Shown here: piece by piece, positions 19,430 to 28,030 of the stretch
Layout: each line of letters starts with the position of its first letter
Position numbering within the stretch: the stretch's first letter is position 1
Assembly (NCBI GenBank): GCA_963841455.1
Contig: CAWJCU010000006.1
Coordinates: 1 to 64,000 of the forward strand
From: JAWVFM01 sp963841455
GTDB taxonomy: Bacteria; Actinomycetota; Thermoleophilia; Solirubrobacterales; 70-9
Direction of reading: 5' to 3'
Length of the DNA stretch: 64,000 nucleotides
Program-made: the position numbers and the translations under genes
Notes under the pieces: generated by a model
What the model saw: the letters and a program-made list of their open reading frames with translations, nothing else
Databases searched by the model: none
What the model was told of the DNA's origin: nothing

Positions 19430-22264
19430 CTAACCGCCGGGATGCTTCGGGAGCGGCGCCAGCGGATGGTCGCGGAAAGCCTCGCGAAGCTCGCGGAGGT
19501 CCTTACCGTCGAGCTCGGCAGCCAGGTCGGCCTTGTCGGCCTCGCGGCTGTCGGTCGCCGATGCGTTCGGCCCGGCCGGGGGCGGCACCGAATTCTTGCC
19601 GTGTCGATAGCGCCAGAGGATGGCGTCGAGGCGGCGCTGCGGTACCTGGTCGAGGAACTCGAGGTTGAGCCCGGCCGAGGCACGCCGGTTGGCCGCGGTG
19701 TTCGGGTTTCTGGCCGTCATGTTGACCTTCGGGACGACGGCGCGGTAGGGCGCCGCGTTCGACGGCTTCTTCGTGAACGCGGCGTACAGCGGCACCGCGA
19801 GCGCTTCGGCCAGGTACTTGGGCCGAAGCCCCAGCACCAGCTCCACACTTCGCAGCAGCGAGAGCTGGTCGTAGCGCGCGTGGACCACGGCGCCCTTGCG
19901 CGTGTACGGGCTGATGGCGACCGCTGGGATCCGGTGCGCGTCGACGTGGTCGGCACCATCCTGCGAGTCGTCCTCCTGGACGACGATCATCGAGCTCTTC
20001 CAGATCGGCGAGTGCGAGATCTCGTCGACGAACTGCCCGAGCGCCCAGTCGTTGTTCGCAATGTCGGCGGTGGGCGTTCGCTTGCCCGGGCTTACGCCTT
20101 GGGTGTGGTCGAGCGGCAGGACGATGTAGTTGAAAGCCGGCACGCTGTTCGTGGCGAGCTCGGCCTGGAACCGGGTCTTGAAGCAGTCGTAACGCGAGTG
20201 TGCAAGCGGGCTCGCACCGGGCGGGAGCGACGAGTCGAACACCGGGATCGCGGTGCCGAGGCTCTCGAAGATCGCGATGTCGCCGTCGTAGCACCCTCCG
20301 TTGAGCTGCACGTCGGAGCTCGCGAGGACCTGAGCATTCATCGCGGTCTCCTCGGTGGTCCGGTCCTTGTCGGGGAATGGTGAGAGGCCCGCCAGCGCCT
20401 CCCCGTAGTTGAAGAACGGGATCTTGGCGTCGATGAGGCGCTCGAAGACGTACCCCTTCGGGGGCGCGCTCACCTCGTAGGCGCCGAAGTCGTACGGCCT
20501 GCCGCGGCCCGCGTAGTTCTGATGCCAGCTTCGGATCACGTAGTCGGACACCGCACCGGCGGCCGTCCAGTAGTGGCCGTCGATGGAGGCCTCGGAGTCG
20601 GCGTAGACGTGGTCGAGGAGCGGGAAGCGCTTGACGAGCGCATGGAGGTTAGGCGTCACCTTCTTGCCGAACAGGGTGAGGTGCTTGTCGCCGTCGCCCC
20701 GCGGGTCGTCGCCCAGCACCTGGTCGTAGGTGCGGTTCTCGCGCACGATGTAGAAAACGTGCTTGATGGGCCCGCCGGCCCGGAGCGGCGTGCCCCGCGG
20801 CGGCTTCCGGCTGTTGGTGGGAACGATCTCGCGATCGGCCTTCGGGGTCAGCCGGCGAAGCTTCGCGACGCTCGGGAACCGCAGGATCCCCGACTCCCCC
20901 CGGACGATCGAGGGCAGGTACTGGAAGCTGTTGATGTTGTCGTCGGAGTCGTTCGGAGAGTTCGGGTTGGGGCCGTGCGGGTTGGGGCCGACGCCCAGTC
21001 CCTTCGCCGTCACCCACGCCATGAGCCCCCCTCTCGCTACCTGCGCCGCGACGGGGTAGGCGGCCGTCGGGACCCGCCCGACGAGCTGCCAAGCTCGCGG
21101 CCGGTGCTTGCCGCTCCCGCACGTCTTCCCGTCCTTGCCGGGAAGCGCGAAGACGGCGATCGCGTCCTCGCCCGAGTCCGCCGCCAGGAGCCAGCAGCCG
21201 TCAGGGGTGACGCTGACGCGAACCGGCGCCGACCCGTTGCCTTGCGGACGCGCCACCGAGAGCGTGCGCTCGACCTTGCCGGTGCCGGTGTCGATCACGG
21301 CGATTTGGTCGTCCGCCGTGATCGACGCGTATGCGCGTGGGAGCTTCGGGTCCATCGCCAATCCCTCCGGGTGGGAGAGGTGCGGACCGGCCTGGATGTC
21401 GCCGGTCTTGGTGGCGTTCGCCAGGTCGATCACCGAGACGGTGCCGTTCGTCTCGTTGGAGACGAACCCGTGGCCCGCGCGGTCGATCGCGGCGCCGTAG
21501 GGGTAGTGGCCCGTCTCGACATAGCGCACCGACTTCGTCTTGGTGTCGATCACGGCAGCTGCGTCGGCGAGGTTGAGGGCTGCAAGGAGCGTCTTGCCGT
21601 CGGGCGAGATCGCGAGCTCCTGCGGGTAGGACTCAACCGCCGTCGCGTTGGGCGGGAACTCCTGGTAGGGCGGCGCGCTGGGCGGCGCCGGCACTCCGAT
21701 CAGCCCCGAATAACTCACCCTGCCGCTCTTCTTGGAGTAGGAGAGCACCTGGATGACGTCGCCCTGCTGGCCCGGCACCCGCGCGGGAGGCTTTTCATCG
21801 GTGTGAGGCGATGCCCGGAGCCCCGACACGTAGGCGACCCGGCGGGTGGGGTCCATGACGATCCCGCCCGAGAGCCCCGGCATGACGAGCTTCTGGACGA
21901 CCTTCCCGCGCTTGGGGCCGCTCATCGCCACGATCCGGATGTCGTTGATGCCGCGGCCAGCGGACAGCGTCCACAGATAGCGGCCGTCGGGCGTCAGCGT
22001 CGCGCCGTAGGGGTGGTTCCCGAGCTTCGTGAGCTTGCCCGCGGGCGCCACCCTGCGCCCGTTCGGCTGGATCCGGTTCCTCGGGCCAATTCGACCGGAC
22101 GTGGCGCTCCGGGTTGCCGCCAGGGCCGCGGCGCCCGCGGCGAGGACGACGACCACGACCACGAGCCGAGCAATCCATGCCTGCTGTCCGTTTTTCGGAC
22201 CTTTAGGTCCGAAAGAGGCATGTAAGGGCGCCGAAGGCGCCCGCAAGAACCTTGTCCCGCGCAC
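19430..22264 (-). CDS. Secreted YVTN beta-propeller protein with C-terminal phosphoesterase domain
   Basis: A 944-residue exported protein. A hydrophobic stretch (VVVVVVLAAGAAALAA, about 35-50) follows a basic head and should act as signal or anchor. Residues about 70-420 form a beta-propeller of YVTN/WD-like repeats (HPYGATLTPDGRYLW, YPQELAISPDGKTLL, HYPYGAAIDRAGHGF). From about 500 the phosphoesterase (phospholipase C/acid phosphatase-like) domain begins: HVFYIVRENRTYDQVLGD, SIDGHYWTAAG, VVQEDDSQDGADHVDAHR. This architecture is known in actinobacteria, but the substrate is not. The start is uncertain: GTG 22264 puts a palindromic repeat (22196-22242) inside the coding head, and later GTG codons exist. 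It sits between a methyltransferase gene and leuB in the leucine run, which is unexpected for a secreted enzyme. Confidence 0.9.
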   Translation of the reverse strand: MRGTRFLRAPSAPLHASFGPKGPKNGQQAWIARLVVVVVVLAAGAAALAATRSATSGRIGPRNRIQPNGRRVAPAGKLTKLGNHPYGATLTPDGRYLWTLSAGRGINDIRIVAMSGPKRGKVVQKLVMPGLSGGIVMDPTRRVAYVSGLRASPHTDEKPPARVPGQQGDVIQVLSYSKKSGRVSYSGLIGVPAPPSAPPYQEFPPNATAVESYPQELAISPDGKTLLAALNLADAAAVIDTKTKSVRYVETGHYPYGAAIDRAGHGFVSNETNGTVSVIDLANATKTGDIQAGPHLSHPEGLAMDPKLPRAYASITADDQIAVIDTGTGKVERTLSVARPQGNGSAPVRVSVTPDGCWLLAADSGEDAIAVFALPGKDGKTCGSGKHRPRAWQLVGRVPTAAYPVAAQVARGGLMAWVTAKGLGVGPNPHGPNPNSPNDSDDNINSFQYLPSIVRGESGILRFPSVAKLRRLTPKADREIVPTNSRKPPRGTPLRAGGPIKHVFYIVRENRTYDQVLGDDPRGDGDKHLTLFGKKVTPNLHALVKRFPLLDHVYADSEASIDGHYWTAAGAVSDYVIRSWHQNYAGRGRPYDFGAYEVSAPPKGYVFERLIDAKIPFFNYGEALAGLSPFPDKDRTTEETAMNAQVLASSDVQLNGGCYDGDIAIFESLGTAIPVFDSSLPPGASPLAHSRYDCFKTRFQAELATNSVPAFNYIVLPLDHTQGVSPGKRTPTADIANNDWALGQFVDEISHSPIWKSSMIVVQEDDSQDGADHVDAHRIPAVAISPYTRKGAVVHARYDQLSLLRSVELVLGLRPKYLAEALAVPLYAAFTKKPSNAAPYRAVVPKVNMTARNPNTAANRRASAGLNLEFLDQVPQRRLDAILWRYRHGKNSVPPPAGPNASATDSREADKADLAAELDGKDLRELREAFRDHPLAPLPKHPGG
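22196..22242. repeat. Double-hairpin palindromic repeat, copy A
   Basis: Two hairpins separated by a conserved linker. The first is CGGACC-TTTA-GGTCCG, the linker AAAGAGGCATGTAA, the second GGGCGCC-GAA-GGCGCCC. Copies B and C share the layout, loop TTTA and linker. The first stem differs from theirs in paired positions (GGACC/GGTCC against GGGGC/GCCCC), so pairing is kept. It overlaps the predicted 5' end of the phosphoesterase gene. Confidence 0.75.
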
Positions 22265-22285
22265 CGCGTCGAGGATATTGACGCT

Positions 22286-23047
22286 TCAGGCCGGGCGGCG
22301 GGCCGAGATGTTAAGCCGCACGTACTCGACGACGAGCGGCCTCGGCATGCCGGCCAGCACCGCGTCGAGGAACACGTCGTGGAGGTCCTCCGGAAGGCGA
22401 TCGAGGTGCCACGGCAGGATCACCGTCGTCAGGAATCCCCGGGGGTCGCGCGGATTGACGGGCCAGGGCTGGAGCCACACCCGCTCGGTCTCGAACCCGG
22501 CCCTCTGCAGGCGGAGCTCGGTGTCGCCGACGCTCGCGTAGTTCCACGCGCGCTGCTCGGGCCGCAGGTAGGGCGAGAATCGCTCGTCGCCCGACAGCGA
22601 GTCGATCACGCGCTCGATCTCGGCGATGTTCCCCGCGCCCCCGCACTGCGTCTCGAGCTGACCGCCGGGCCGTAGCGCGGCGTGAAGACGCTCGAAGAGG
22701 CGCTCGTGCTCGAGGATCCAATGGAAGACGGCGCTCGAGAAGATCGCGTCGACCGGTTCGGCGAGCTCGAGGTCGAGGAGGTTCTGCACCTGCAACTCGA
22801 CGCGCTCATCGTCTCCTATCGCGGCCTGGGCCTTTTCGATCATGTCGGGAGAGGCGTCCACGCCGATCACGCGGCCCTCGGAAAGGCGCTCGAGCAGCAG
22901 CGCCGTGACCTTGCCGCTTCCGCATCCCGCGTCGAGGACCGTCTCGTCGCCCTCAAGGTCGAGACGCTCTCCGACCACGCGCCCCCAGGCGAGTTGCGGC
23001 GCCGCGTGGCGGTCGTAGGCCTCGGCGTCCCAGGTGGTCGCGTTCAT
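22286..23047 (-). CDS. SAM-dependent methyltransferase, trans-aconitate methyltransferase-like
   Basis: A class I methyltransferase of 253 residues. Motif I is VLDAGCGSGKVT and the SAM acidic loop is VIGVDASPDM. The N-terminal TWDAEAYDRHAAPQ, the central IFSSAVFHWILEHERLF and the GGQLETQCGGAGN segment resemble the Tam family, which methylates trans-aconitate in bacteria. The yeast relative Tmt1 also methylates 3-isopropylmalate. The ATG at 23047 overlaps the leuD stop as ATGA, so translation is coupled to the isomerase that makes 3-isopropylmalate. That context suggests a methyl acceptor from the aconitate/isopropylmalate group; this is inference. Confidence 0.85.
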   Translation of the reverse strand: MNATTWDAEAYDRHAAPQLAWGRVVGERLDLEGDETVLDAGCGSGKVTALLLERLSEGRVIGVDASPDMIEKAQAAIGDDERVELQVQNLLDLELAEPVDAIFSSAVFHWILEHERLFERLHAALRPGGQLETQCGGAGNIAEIERVIDSLSGDERFSPYLRPEQRAWNYASVGDTELRLQRAGFETERVWLQPWPVNPRDPRGFLTTVILPWHLDRLPEDLHDVFLDAVLAGMPRPLVVEYVRLNISARRPA

Positions 23048-23610
23048 TCCAGCCTGCTGGTGAGGGGCGCGGCCTCCGAGGTCCCCACCGCCTCGAACGC
23101 GTCGATCTCGCCGGACCGCTGGAGCGTCAACCCGATGTCGTCGAGGCCGCGAAGCAAGCGGTGCTTGACCTCCTCGTCGATCTCGAATTCGAAGACTCCG
23201 TCGGCGGAGTTCACGGTCTGATCGTCGACGTCGATTCGGGCCTCGCCCGCCTCGGCGATCGCCCGGCAGTGCGCTTCGTCGAGGATCACCGGCAGGAGGC
23301 CGATCTTCGTGCAGTTGGCGTAGAAGATGTCTCCGAAGGAGGGGGCGATGATCGCCTCGAAACCGAAGTCCTCGAGCGCCCAGGGCGCATGCTCGCGTGA
23401 CGAGCCGCACCCGAAATTCCGGCCGGCGACGAGGATCGGGTTCGGCTCGAGCTCGATTTCGCCGTCGCGCGCCCAGTCGTAGAAGAGGAACTCTCCGAAG
23501 CCGGTGCGCTCGACCCTCTTCAGGAACTGCTTCGGGATGATCTGGTCGGTGTCGACGTCGGCGCGGTCGAGCACCGAGACCTTCCCCTCGATGACGTCGA
23601 CGGCCCTCAT
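23044..23610 (-). CDS. leuD: 3-isopropylmalate dehydratase small subunit
   Basis: Swivel domain of isopropylmalate isomerase, which pairs with LeuC. The 188 residues carry DTDQIIPKQFLKRV, then ILVAGRNFGCGSSREHAPWAL, the family signature, and GDIFYANCTKIGLLPV. The ATG at 23610 overlaps the leuC stop (ATGA). No frameshift. It is followed with another ATGA overlap by the methyltransferase. Confidence 0.96.
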   Translation of the reverse strand: MRAVDVIEGKVSVLDRADVDTDQIIPKQFLKRVERTGFGEFLFYDWARDGEIELEPNPILVAGRNFGCGSSREHAPWALEDFGFEAIIAPSFGDIFYANCTKIGLLPVILDEAHCRAIAEAGEARIDVDDQTVNSADGVFEFEIDEEVKHRLLRGLDDIGLTLQRSGEIDAFEAVGTSEAAPLTSRLE

Positions 23611-25001
23611 GCGCCGTCCCAGTCGCGGATATCGACGAATCTCCCTGCGACCGCCGCCGCGGCGGCCATTCGGGGGCTCACAAGGTGAGTCCGGCCTCCC
23701 CTCCCCTGGCGGCCCTCGAAGTTGCGATTCGAGGTCGAGGCGCAGCGCTCGCCCGGGGAGAGAATGTCCGGGTTCATCCCGAGGCACATCGAGCAGCCCG
23801 CAGTACGCCACTCGAACCCGGCATCCGCGAAGACTTTGTCCAACCCCTCCTGCTCGGCCTGCGCGCGCACCTGCTGCGAGCCGGGTACCACCATCGCCCG
23901 GATCGAGTCGGCCACGCGCCTGCCCTCGACCATCCGCGCCGCCTCGCGAAGGTCACCGATTCGCGAGTTCGTGCAGGAGCCGATGAAGACGCGGTCGAGC
24001 GGGATCTCGCCGATCGGCGTGCCGGGCTCGAGGGCCATGTAGGCGAGGGCGCGCTCGGCAACCTCGCGGTCGGCCGGGGCCTCGCCCCAGGTCGTGGGGT
24101 CGGGGACCGCCCCGGTCACCTCCGTGACCATGCCGGGGTTCGTCCCCCAGGTGACCATCGGCGAGATCTCCGACGCATTGATCTCGATCTCGCGGTCGAA
24201 GCTCGCGCCGTCCTCCGTTGGCAGCGCGCGCCACCGCTCGACCGCCGCCTCGAGGTCCTCCGGCGCGGCCGGACGACCTTCGATCCACTCGAAGGTCACC
24301 TCGTCGGGCGCGACCATCCCGGCGCGACCCCCGCCCTCGATGGTCATGTTGCAGACGGTCATCCGACCCTCCATCGACAGCGCCTCGATGGCGGGGCCGG
24401 CGTACTCGACGGCGTGTCCGACCATGCCGGCGGTGCCGAGCCGCCCGATCGTCGCGAGGATCAGGTCCTTCGCGGCAACGCCCGGTCCCGCCTCGCCCGT
24501 GTAGAGGATGCGCATCGTCTTCGGCCGTCGCTGAACCATGCACTGCGTCGCGAGGACGTGCTCGACCTCGGAGGTCCCGATGCCGAAGGCCAGGGCGCCG
24601 AAGGCGCCGTGGGTCGAGGTGTGGCTGTCGCCGCAGACGATCGTCATCCCCGGCTGGGTCACGCCGAGCTCAGGGCCGATCACGTGCACGATCCCCTGGC
24701 GGACGGAGCCGAGGGAGTAGATCGGGACGCCGAACTCCTCGCAGTTCCGCTCCAGCGTCTCGACCTGCACGCGCGAGAGCTCGTCGGCGATCAGGCGCGC
24801 GGCCGGGGTGCCGTCGGTCGGAACGTTGTGGTCGGCCGTGGCGAGTGTGCGGTCGGGCCGCCGGACCTTGCGGCCCTCAAGCCGCAGGCCGTCGAAGGCC
24901 TGCGGGGAGGTGACCTCGTGGACGAGGTGCAGGTCGATGTAGATCAGGCCGTCGGCGACCTCGTGCGCCGCCCAGATCTTGTCGAACAGCGTCTGCGCCA
25001 T
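23607..25001 (-). CDS. leuC: 3-isopropylmalate dehydratase large subunit
   Basis: Aconitase-family 4Fe-4S enzyme that isomerises 2-isopropylmalate to 3-isopropylmalate. The 464 residues include TIVCGDSHTSTHGAFGA, the first cluster cysteine in FIGSCTNSRIGDL and the other two in TAGCSMCLGMNPD. The C-terminus shows TSNRNFEGRQG. Length is typical of the bacterial LeuC with a separate LeuD. The ATG shares a base with the stop of the XRE-cupin gene (TGATG), so the regulator, leuC and leuD form one coupled unit. Confidence 0.97.
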   Translation of the reverse strand: MAQTLFDKIWAAHEVADGLIYIDLHLVHEVTSPQAFDGLRLEGRKVRRPDRTLATADHNVPTDGTPAARLIADELSRVQVETLERNCEEFGVPIYSLGSVRQGIVHVIGPELGVTQPGMTIVCGDSHTSTHGAFGALAFGIGTSEVEHVLATQCMVQRRPKTMRILYTGEAGPGVAAKDLILATIGRLGTAGMVGHAVEYAGPAIEALSMEGRMTVCNMTIEGGGRAGMVAPDEVTFEWIEGRPAAPEDLEAAVERWRALPTEDGASFDREIEINASEISPMVTWGTNPGMVTEVTGAVPDPTTWGEAPADREVAERALAYMALEPGTPIGEIPLDRVFIGSCTNSRIGDLREAARMVEGRRVADSIRAMVVPGSQQVRAQAEQEGLDKVFADAGFEWRTAGCSMCLGMNPDILSPGERCASTSNRNFEGRQGRGGRTHLVSPRMAAAAAVAGRFVDIRDWDGA

Positions 25002-25588
25002 CAGCCCCTCCGGAGGCCGGCCGCGACCACCGCGATGAAGCGGGTCGGCTCGGTGCCGTCGTTCCGGACTCCGTGCGGCAGGTCGGCGTCGAAGGTGACG
25101 CTATCGCCCGCTGAAAGCACGTGCTGCTCGCCGTCGATCTCGAGCGTGAGCTCGCCGTCGAGGACGATCGCCGTCTCGCGGCTGCCCGGCTCGTGCAGGG
25201 GCGGATCGTCGGGGCCGCCGGTGCTCGCCGCCGGTGCGAGCTCGTGGAGGGACGCGTCGGCGCGCTGACCGGGAAGCGGCGGCGTGAGCTCCTCGGTCCG
25301 GTGGCCGGCTCGCACACGGGACCGGCCCTCGCCGGCACGGACGATCGTGAGGTGGCTCCCTTCGTCGAGGCGCAGGAGCTGCGAGAGGCTCAGCTCGAGG
25401 CCGCCGGCGATGCGGGCCGCGACGGCGAGGGTTGGGCTCGTCTCGCCCCGCTCGACCTGCGAGAGCATCGGCGCGCTGACGCCCGAGCGGGCCGCGAGAT
25501 CGCGAAGCGAGAGGTCCATGGCCTCGCGAAGCGCGCGCACGCGCTCCCCCACCGCCCCGTTCTGCGTCTGCGTCGCCTGCGCGCTCAT
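25001..25588 (-). CDS. XRE-family regulator with C-terminal cupin domain
   Basis: A 195-residue transcription factor. Residues about 14-70 form a helix-turn-helix of the Cro/CI type (LREAMDLSLRDLAARSGVS, then MLSQVERGETSPT). Residues about 125-190 form a cupin_2 sensor (HEPGSRETAIVLDGELTL, HVLSAGDSVTFDADLPH). In this family the cupin usually binds a small metabolite. It is the first gene of the unit with leuCD and is preceded within 8 bases by a palindrome that overlaps its own -10. It is therefore probably autoregulated and a likely controller of leuCD. The effector, perhaps a leucine-pathway acid, is inferred from context. Confidence 0.9.
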   Translation of the reverse strand: MSAQATQTQNGAVGERVRALREAMDLSLRDLAARSGVSAPMLSQVERGETSPTLAVAARIAGGLELSLSQLLRLDEGSHLTIVRAGEGRSRVRAGHRTEELTPPLPGQRADASLHELAPAASTGGPDDPPLHEPGSRETAIVLDGELTLEIDGEQHVLSAGDSVTFDADLPHGVRNDGTEPTRFIAVVAAGLRRG

Positions 25589-25595
25589 CGTGCGG

Positions 25596-25613
25596 CGTAC
25601 GTTATCACGTACG
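25596..25613. promoter_or_regulatory. Palindromic operator over the XRE-cupin/leuCD promoter
   Basis: The sequence CGTACGT-TATC-ACGTACG is a perfect inverted repeat with 7-bp arms. On the minus strand its centre reads GATAAC, a plausible -10 whose start site would fall about 8 bases before the ATG at 25588, giving a nearly leaderless mRNA. A repressor bound here would block the promoter. The obvious candidate is the XRE-cupin protein itself. Confidence 0.55.
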
Positions 25614-25618
25614 ATTGT

Positions 25619-26365
25619 CTAGCGAGACTGATTGCTCGGGCGCACGAGGATCTCGTTGATCGAAACCCGCTTCGGCTGGCTCAGCGCATAGACGACCGCG
25701 TTCGCGATGTCCCGTGCCTCGAGGACGTCTGTGCTCTGCCGCATCTTCTCGATCTGCTCGACGACCATCGGGTGGGTGTTGTGGCCCTGCAGCTCGGTGT
25801 CGACGAAGCCCGGCTCGATGCACGTGACCCGAACCCCGATGTGGGCACCCTCTTGGCGCAGCGACTCGGAGAAGCCGACGACGCCCCACTTGGTCATGTT
25901 GTAGACGCCGCTGCCCAGGCTCGCGATGCGGCCGGCGACCGAGGAGACGTTGACGATGTCTCCCCCACCTCCGTCCCGCAGGAGCGGCACCGCGACGTTC
26001 GTGCAGTACAGGAGGCCGAGGAGGTTGACCTCGATCATCCGCCGCCACTCCGTCGTGTCGGCGCCCTGGATCGGTCCGAGCAGCATGACACCGGCGTTGT
26101 TGACGAGGCCGTCGAGGCCCCCAAGCGCCTCATGGGCACCCTCGACGAGCAGTGTGGCCTGCTCCTCGTCGGAGATGTCGGACTGGATCGCGACGGCCTT
26201 GCCGCCCTCGCGCTCGATGGTCGCCGCCAGCTCGTCGAGGCGGTCCTTGCGGCGAGCGCCGAGCGCGACGTCGGCGCCCTCGCCGACAAGCGCGAGGGCC
26301 GTGGCCTCACCGATGCCCGACGAGGCGCCGGTGATGAGGACCTTGCGGCCGTCGAGCGATCCCAC
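25619..26365 (-). CDS. Short-chain dehydrogenase/reductase
   Basis: A classical SDR of 248 residues with a Rossmann fold. It has TGASSGIGEATA (cofactor glycine motif), NNAGVML, VNVSSVAG with the catalytic Ser, and YNMTKWG with the catalytic Tyr/Lys. The ARRKD after strand beta-2 hints at NADP(H). It starts with a GTG at 26365, ten bases after the leuA stop, and ends 30 bases before the XRE-cupin gene. The substrate is unknown. SDRs of this type (YdfG/clavulanate dehydrogenase-like) are common, and a leucine role is only suggested by position. Confidence 0.9.
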   Translation of the reverse strand: MGSLDGRKVLITGASSGIGEATALALVGEGADVALGARRKDRLDELAATIEREGGKAVAIQSDISDEEQATLLVEGAHEALGGLDGLVNNAGVMLLGPIQGADTTEWRRMIEVNLLGLLYCTNVAVPLLRDGGGGDIVNVSSVAGRIASLGSGVYNMTKWGVVGFSESLRQEGAHIGVRVTCIEPGFVDTELQGHNTHPMVVEQIEKMRQSTDVLEARDIANAVVYALSQPKRVSINEILVRPSNQSR

Positions 26366-26374
26366 GGGGGCAGC

Positions 26375-27967
26375 CTACGGTGTGCGCTCGCGGGCCGCGT
26401 CCGCGGCGACCGCCTCGGCCTCTCGGACCGCCGCCCCCTCGAGGGCGTTCGAGAGCGCGCGGACGTAGGCCCGGGCCGAAGCCTCGAGGATGTCGGTCGC
26501 CACGCCCTGGCCGCTCGCAAGGCGACCGGCCGCGCGGAGCATCACGGTCACCTCGCCGAGGGCGTCCTCGCCCTCGGTCACGGCGGAGACCGTGTACTGG
26601 CGCAGGTCGCACTCCACGCCGGTCGCGCTCTGGATCGCGACGAAGATCGCGTCGACCGGACCGTCGCCCGACGCCTCGCCGACGACCTCCTCGCCCGCGG
26701 GCGTGGTGATCCCGACGCGGGCGTTCGGCGGCCGCCGGGAGCCTGCTTCCACCTCGAACCAGGCGAGCTCGTAGCGCTCGGCGCCCTCGCGAACCTGGTC
26801 GGAGACGATCGCCTCGAGGTCGAGGGCGGTCACCTGCTTCTTTCGGTCGGCGATCTCCTTGAAGGCGGCGAATGCCTGGTTCAGCGCGTTGCCCTCGACC
26901 TTGAAGCCGAGCTGCTCGAGCGCGTCACGCAGCGCGTGGCGGCCGGAGTGCTTTCCGAGCACGATCGAGTTCGACTCGAGGCCGACCTCGGTCGCATCCA
27001 TGATCTCGTAGGTCGTGCGCTCCTTCAGCACGCCGTCCTGGTGGATGCCGGACTCGTGCGCGAAGGCGTTTCGCCCCACAATCGCCTTGTTCGGCTGCAC
27101 CGCGTAGCCCGTGAAGCGGGAGACCATGCGGCTCGTGCGGGCCAGCTCGCGCGCGTTGAGCATGGTGTCGAGGCCGTGGACGTCGCGACGCGTCCTCAGC
27201 AGCATCACGATCTCCTCCAGCGAGCAGTTGCCGGCCCGCTCGCCGATGCCGTTCACGGCGCACTCGACCTGGCGAGCGCCGGCGAGGACTCCAGCGTAGG
27301 AGTTCGCAACCGCGAGGCCCAAGTCGTCGTGGCAGTGCACCGACACGCGCACGTCGCGCAGCGCGGGAACCTGCTCGTAGAGGCGGGCGAAGTACGCCAT
27401 GTACTCCTCGGGCGTCGTGTAGCCGACCGTGTCGGGAATGTTGACCACGGTCGCGCCCTCCTCGACGGCGATCGCGCAGACCTCCGCGGTGAACTCGACC
27501 TCAGCCCGCGTGGCGTCCATCGGCGAGAACTCGACGTCGTCGCAGTAGGACTTGGCCAGCGTCACAGCGGCCTTCGCCTGGCCCTTCACGTCCTCGCGCG
27601 TCGTCTGGAGCTGGTGCTCGATGTGGATGTCGGACGTCGAGATGAAGGTGTGGATTCGGGGGCGCTCCGAGCCCTTGATCGCGTTCCACGCCGCGTCGAT
27701 ATCGGCTTTGTGCGTGCGTGCCAGGCCGCAGATCACGGGGCCCTCAACGGCGCGCGAGATCGCCTCGACAGCCTCGAAGTCGCCGGGGGAGGTGATCGGG
27801 AAGCCGGCCTCGATGACGTCGACGCCGAGCCGCGCGAGCTGCTGCGCGATCTCGACCTTCTCCTGTGTGTTCAGCGAGATCCCCGGCGACTGCTCGCCGT
27901 CTCGCAGCGTGGTGTCGAAGATGTGGACCCGGTTGGCGGGCGATAGTTGTGGTGACTCAGCGCTCAT
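26375..27967 (-). CDS. leuA: 2-isopropylmalate synthase
   Basis: First committed leucine step: acetyl-CoA plus 2-oxoisovalerate to 2-isopropylmalate. The 530-residue protein opens with HIFDTTLRDGEQSPG, carries VHCHDDLGLAVANS and NGIGERAGNCSLEE of the catalytic barrel, then GRNAFAHESGIHQDG, and ends in the LeuA allosteric dimer domain where leucine feedback acts. The ATG (MSAESPQ) has a strong ribosome site (AGGAGGAGGAAGG). It is preceded by a leucine-rich leader ORF and two hairpins, so regulation by attenuation is likely. Confidence 0.96.
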   Translation of the reverse strand: MSAESPQLSPANRVHIFDTTLRDGEQSPGISLNTQEKVEIAQQLARLGVDVIEAGFPITSPGDFEAVEAISRAVEGPVICGLARTHKADIDAAWNAIKGSERPRIHTFISTSDIHIEHQLQTTREDVKGQAKAAVTLAKSYCDDVEFSPMDATRAEVEFTAEVCAIAVEEGATVVNIPDTVGYTTPEEYMAYFARLYEQVPALRDVRVSVHCHDDLGLAVANSYAGVLAGARQVECAVNGIGERAGNCSLEEIVMLLRTRRDVHGLDTMLNARELARTSRMVSRFTGYAVQPNKAIVGRNAFAHESGIHQDGVLKERTTYEIMDATEVGLESNSIVLGKHSGRHALRDALEQLGFKVEGNALNQAFAAFKEIADRKKQVTALDLEAIVSDQVREGAERYELAWFEVEAGSRRPPNARVGITTPAGEEVVGEASGDGPVDAIFVAIQSATGVECDLRQYTVSAVTEGEDALGEVTVMLRAAGRLASGQGVATDILEASARAYVRALSNALEGAAVREAEAVAADAARERTP

Positions 27968-28008
27968 CGCGCCTTCCTCCTCCTGGTTACCGATTGACCT
28001 TCTCTCTC

Positions 28009-28024
28009 GCGGCTATCGCGCCGC
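28009..28024 (-). promoter_or_regulatory. Leader hairpin between leuL and leuA
   Basis: A 5-bp GC stem (GCGGC / GCCGC) with a six-base loop lies 7 bases after the leader-peptide stop and about 40 bases before leuA. A second hairpin (five C·G pairs around GAA, 28036-28049) lies over the last leader codons. The two could be alternative structures whose choice depends on where the ribosome halts. No long T run follows, so the switch may act on translation or be Rho-linked. This mechanism is inference. Confidence 0.4.
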
Positions 28025-28030
28025 CCAGCG

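Noticed and set aside
19007..22541. Large plus-strand ORFs over leuB and the phosphoesterase gene
   Set aside because: Arg/Val/Asp-rich shadow frames without any domain; the minus-strand genes are unambiguous.
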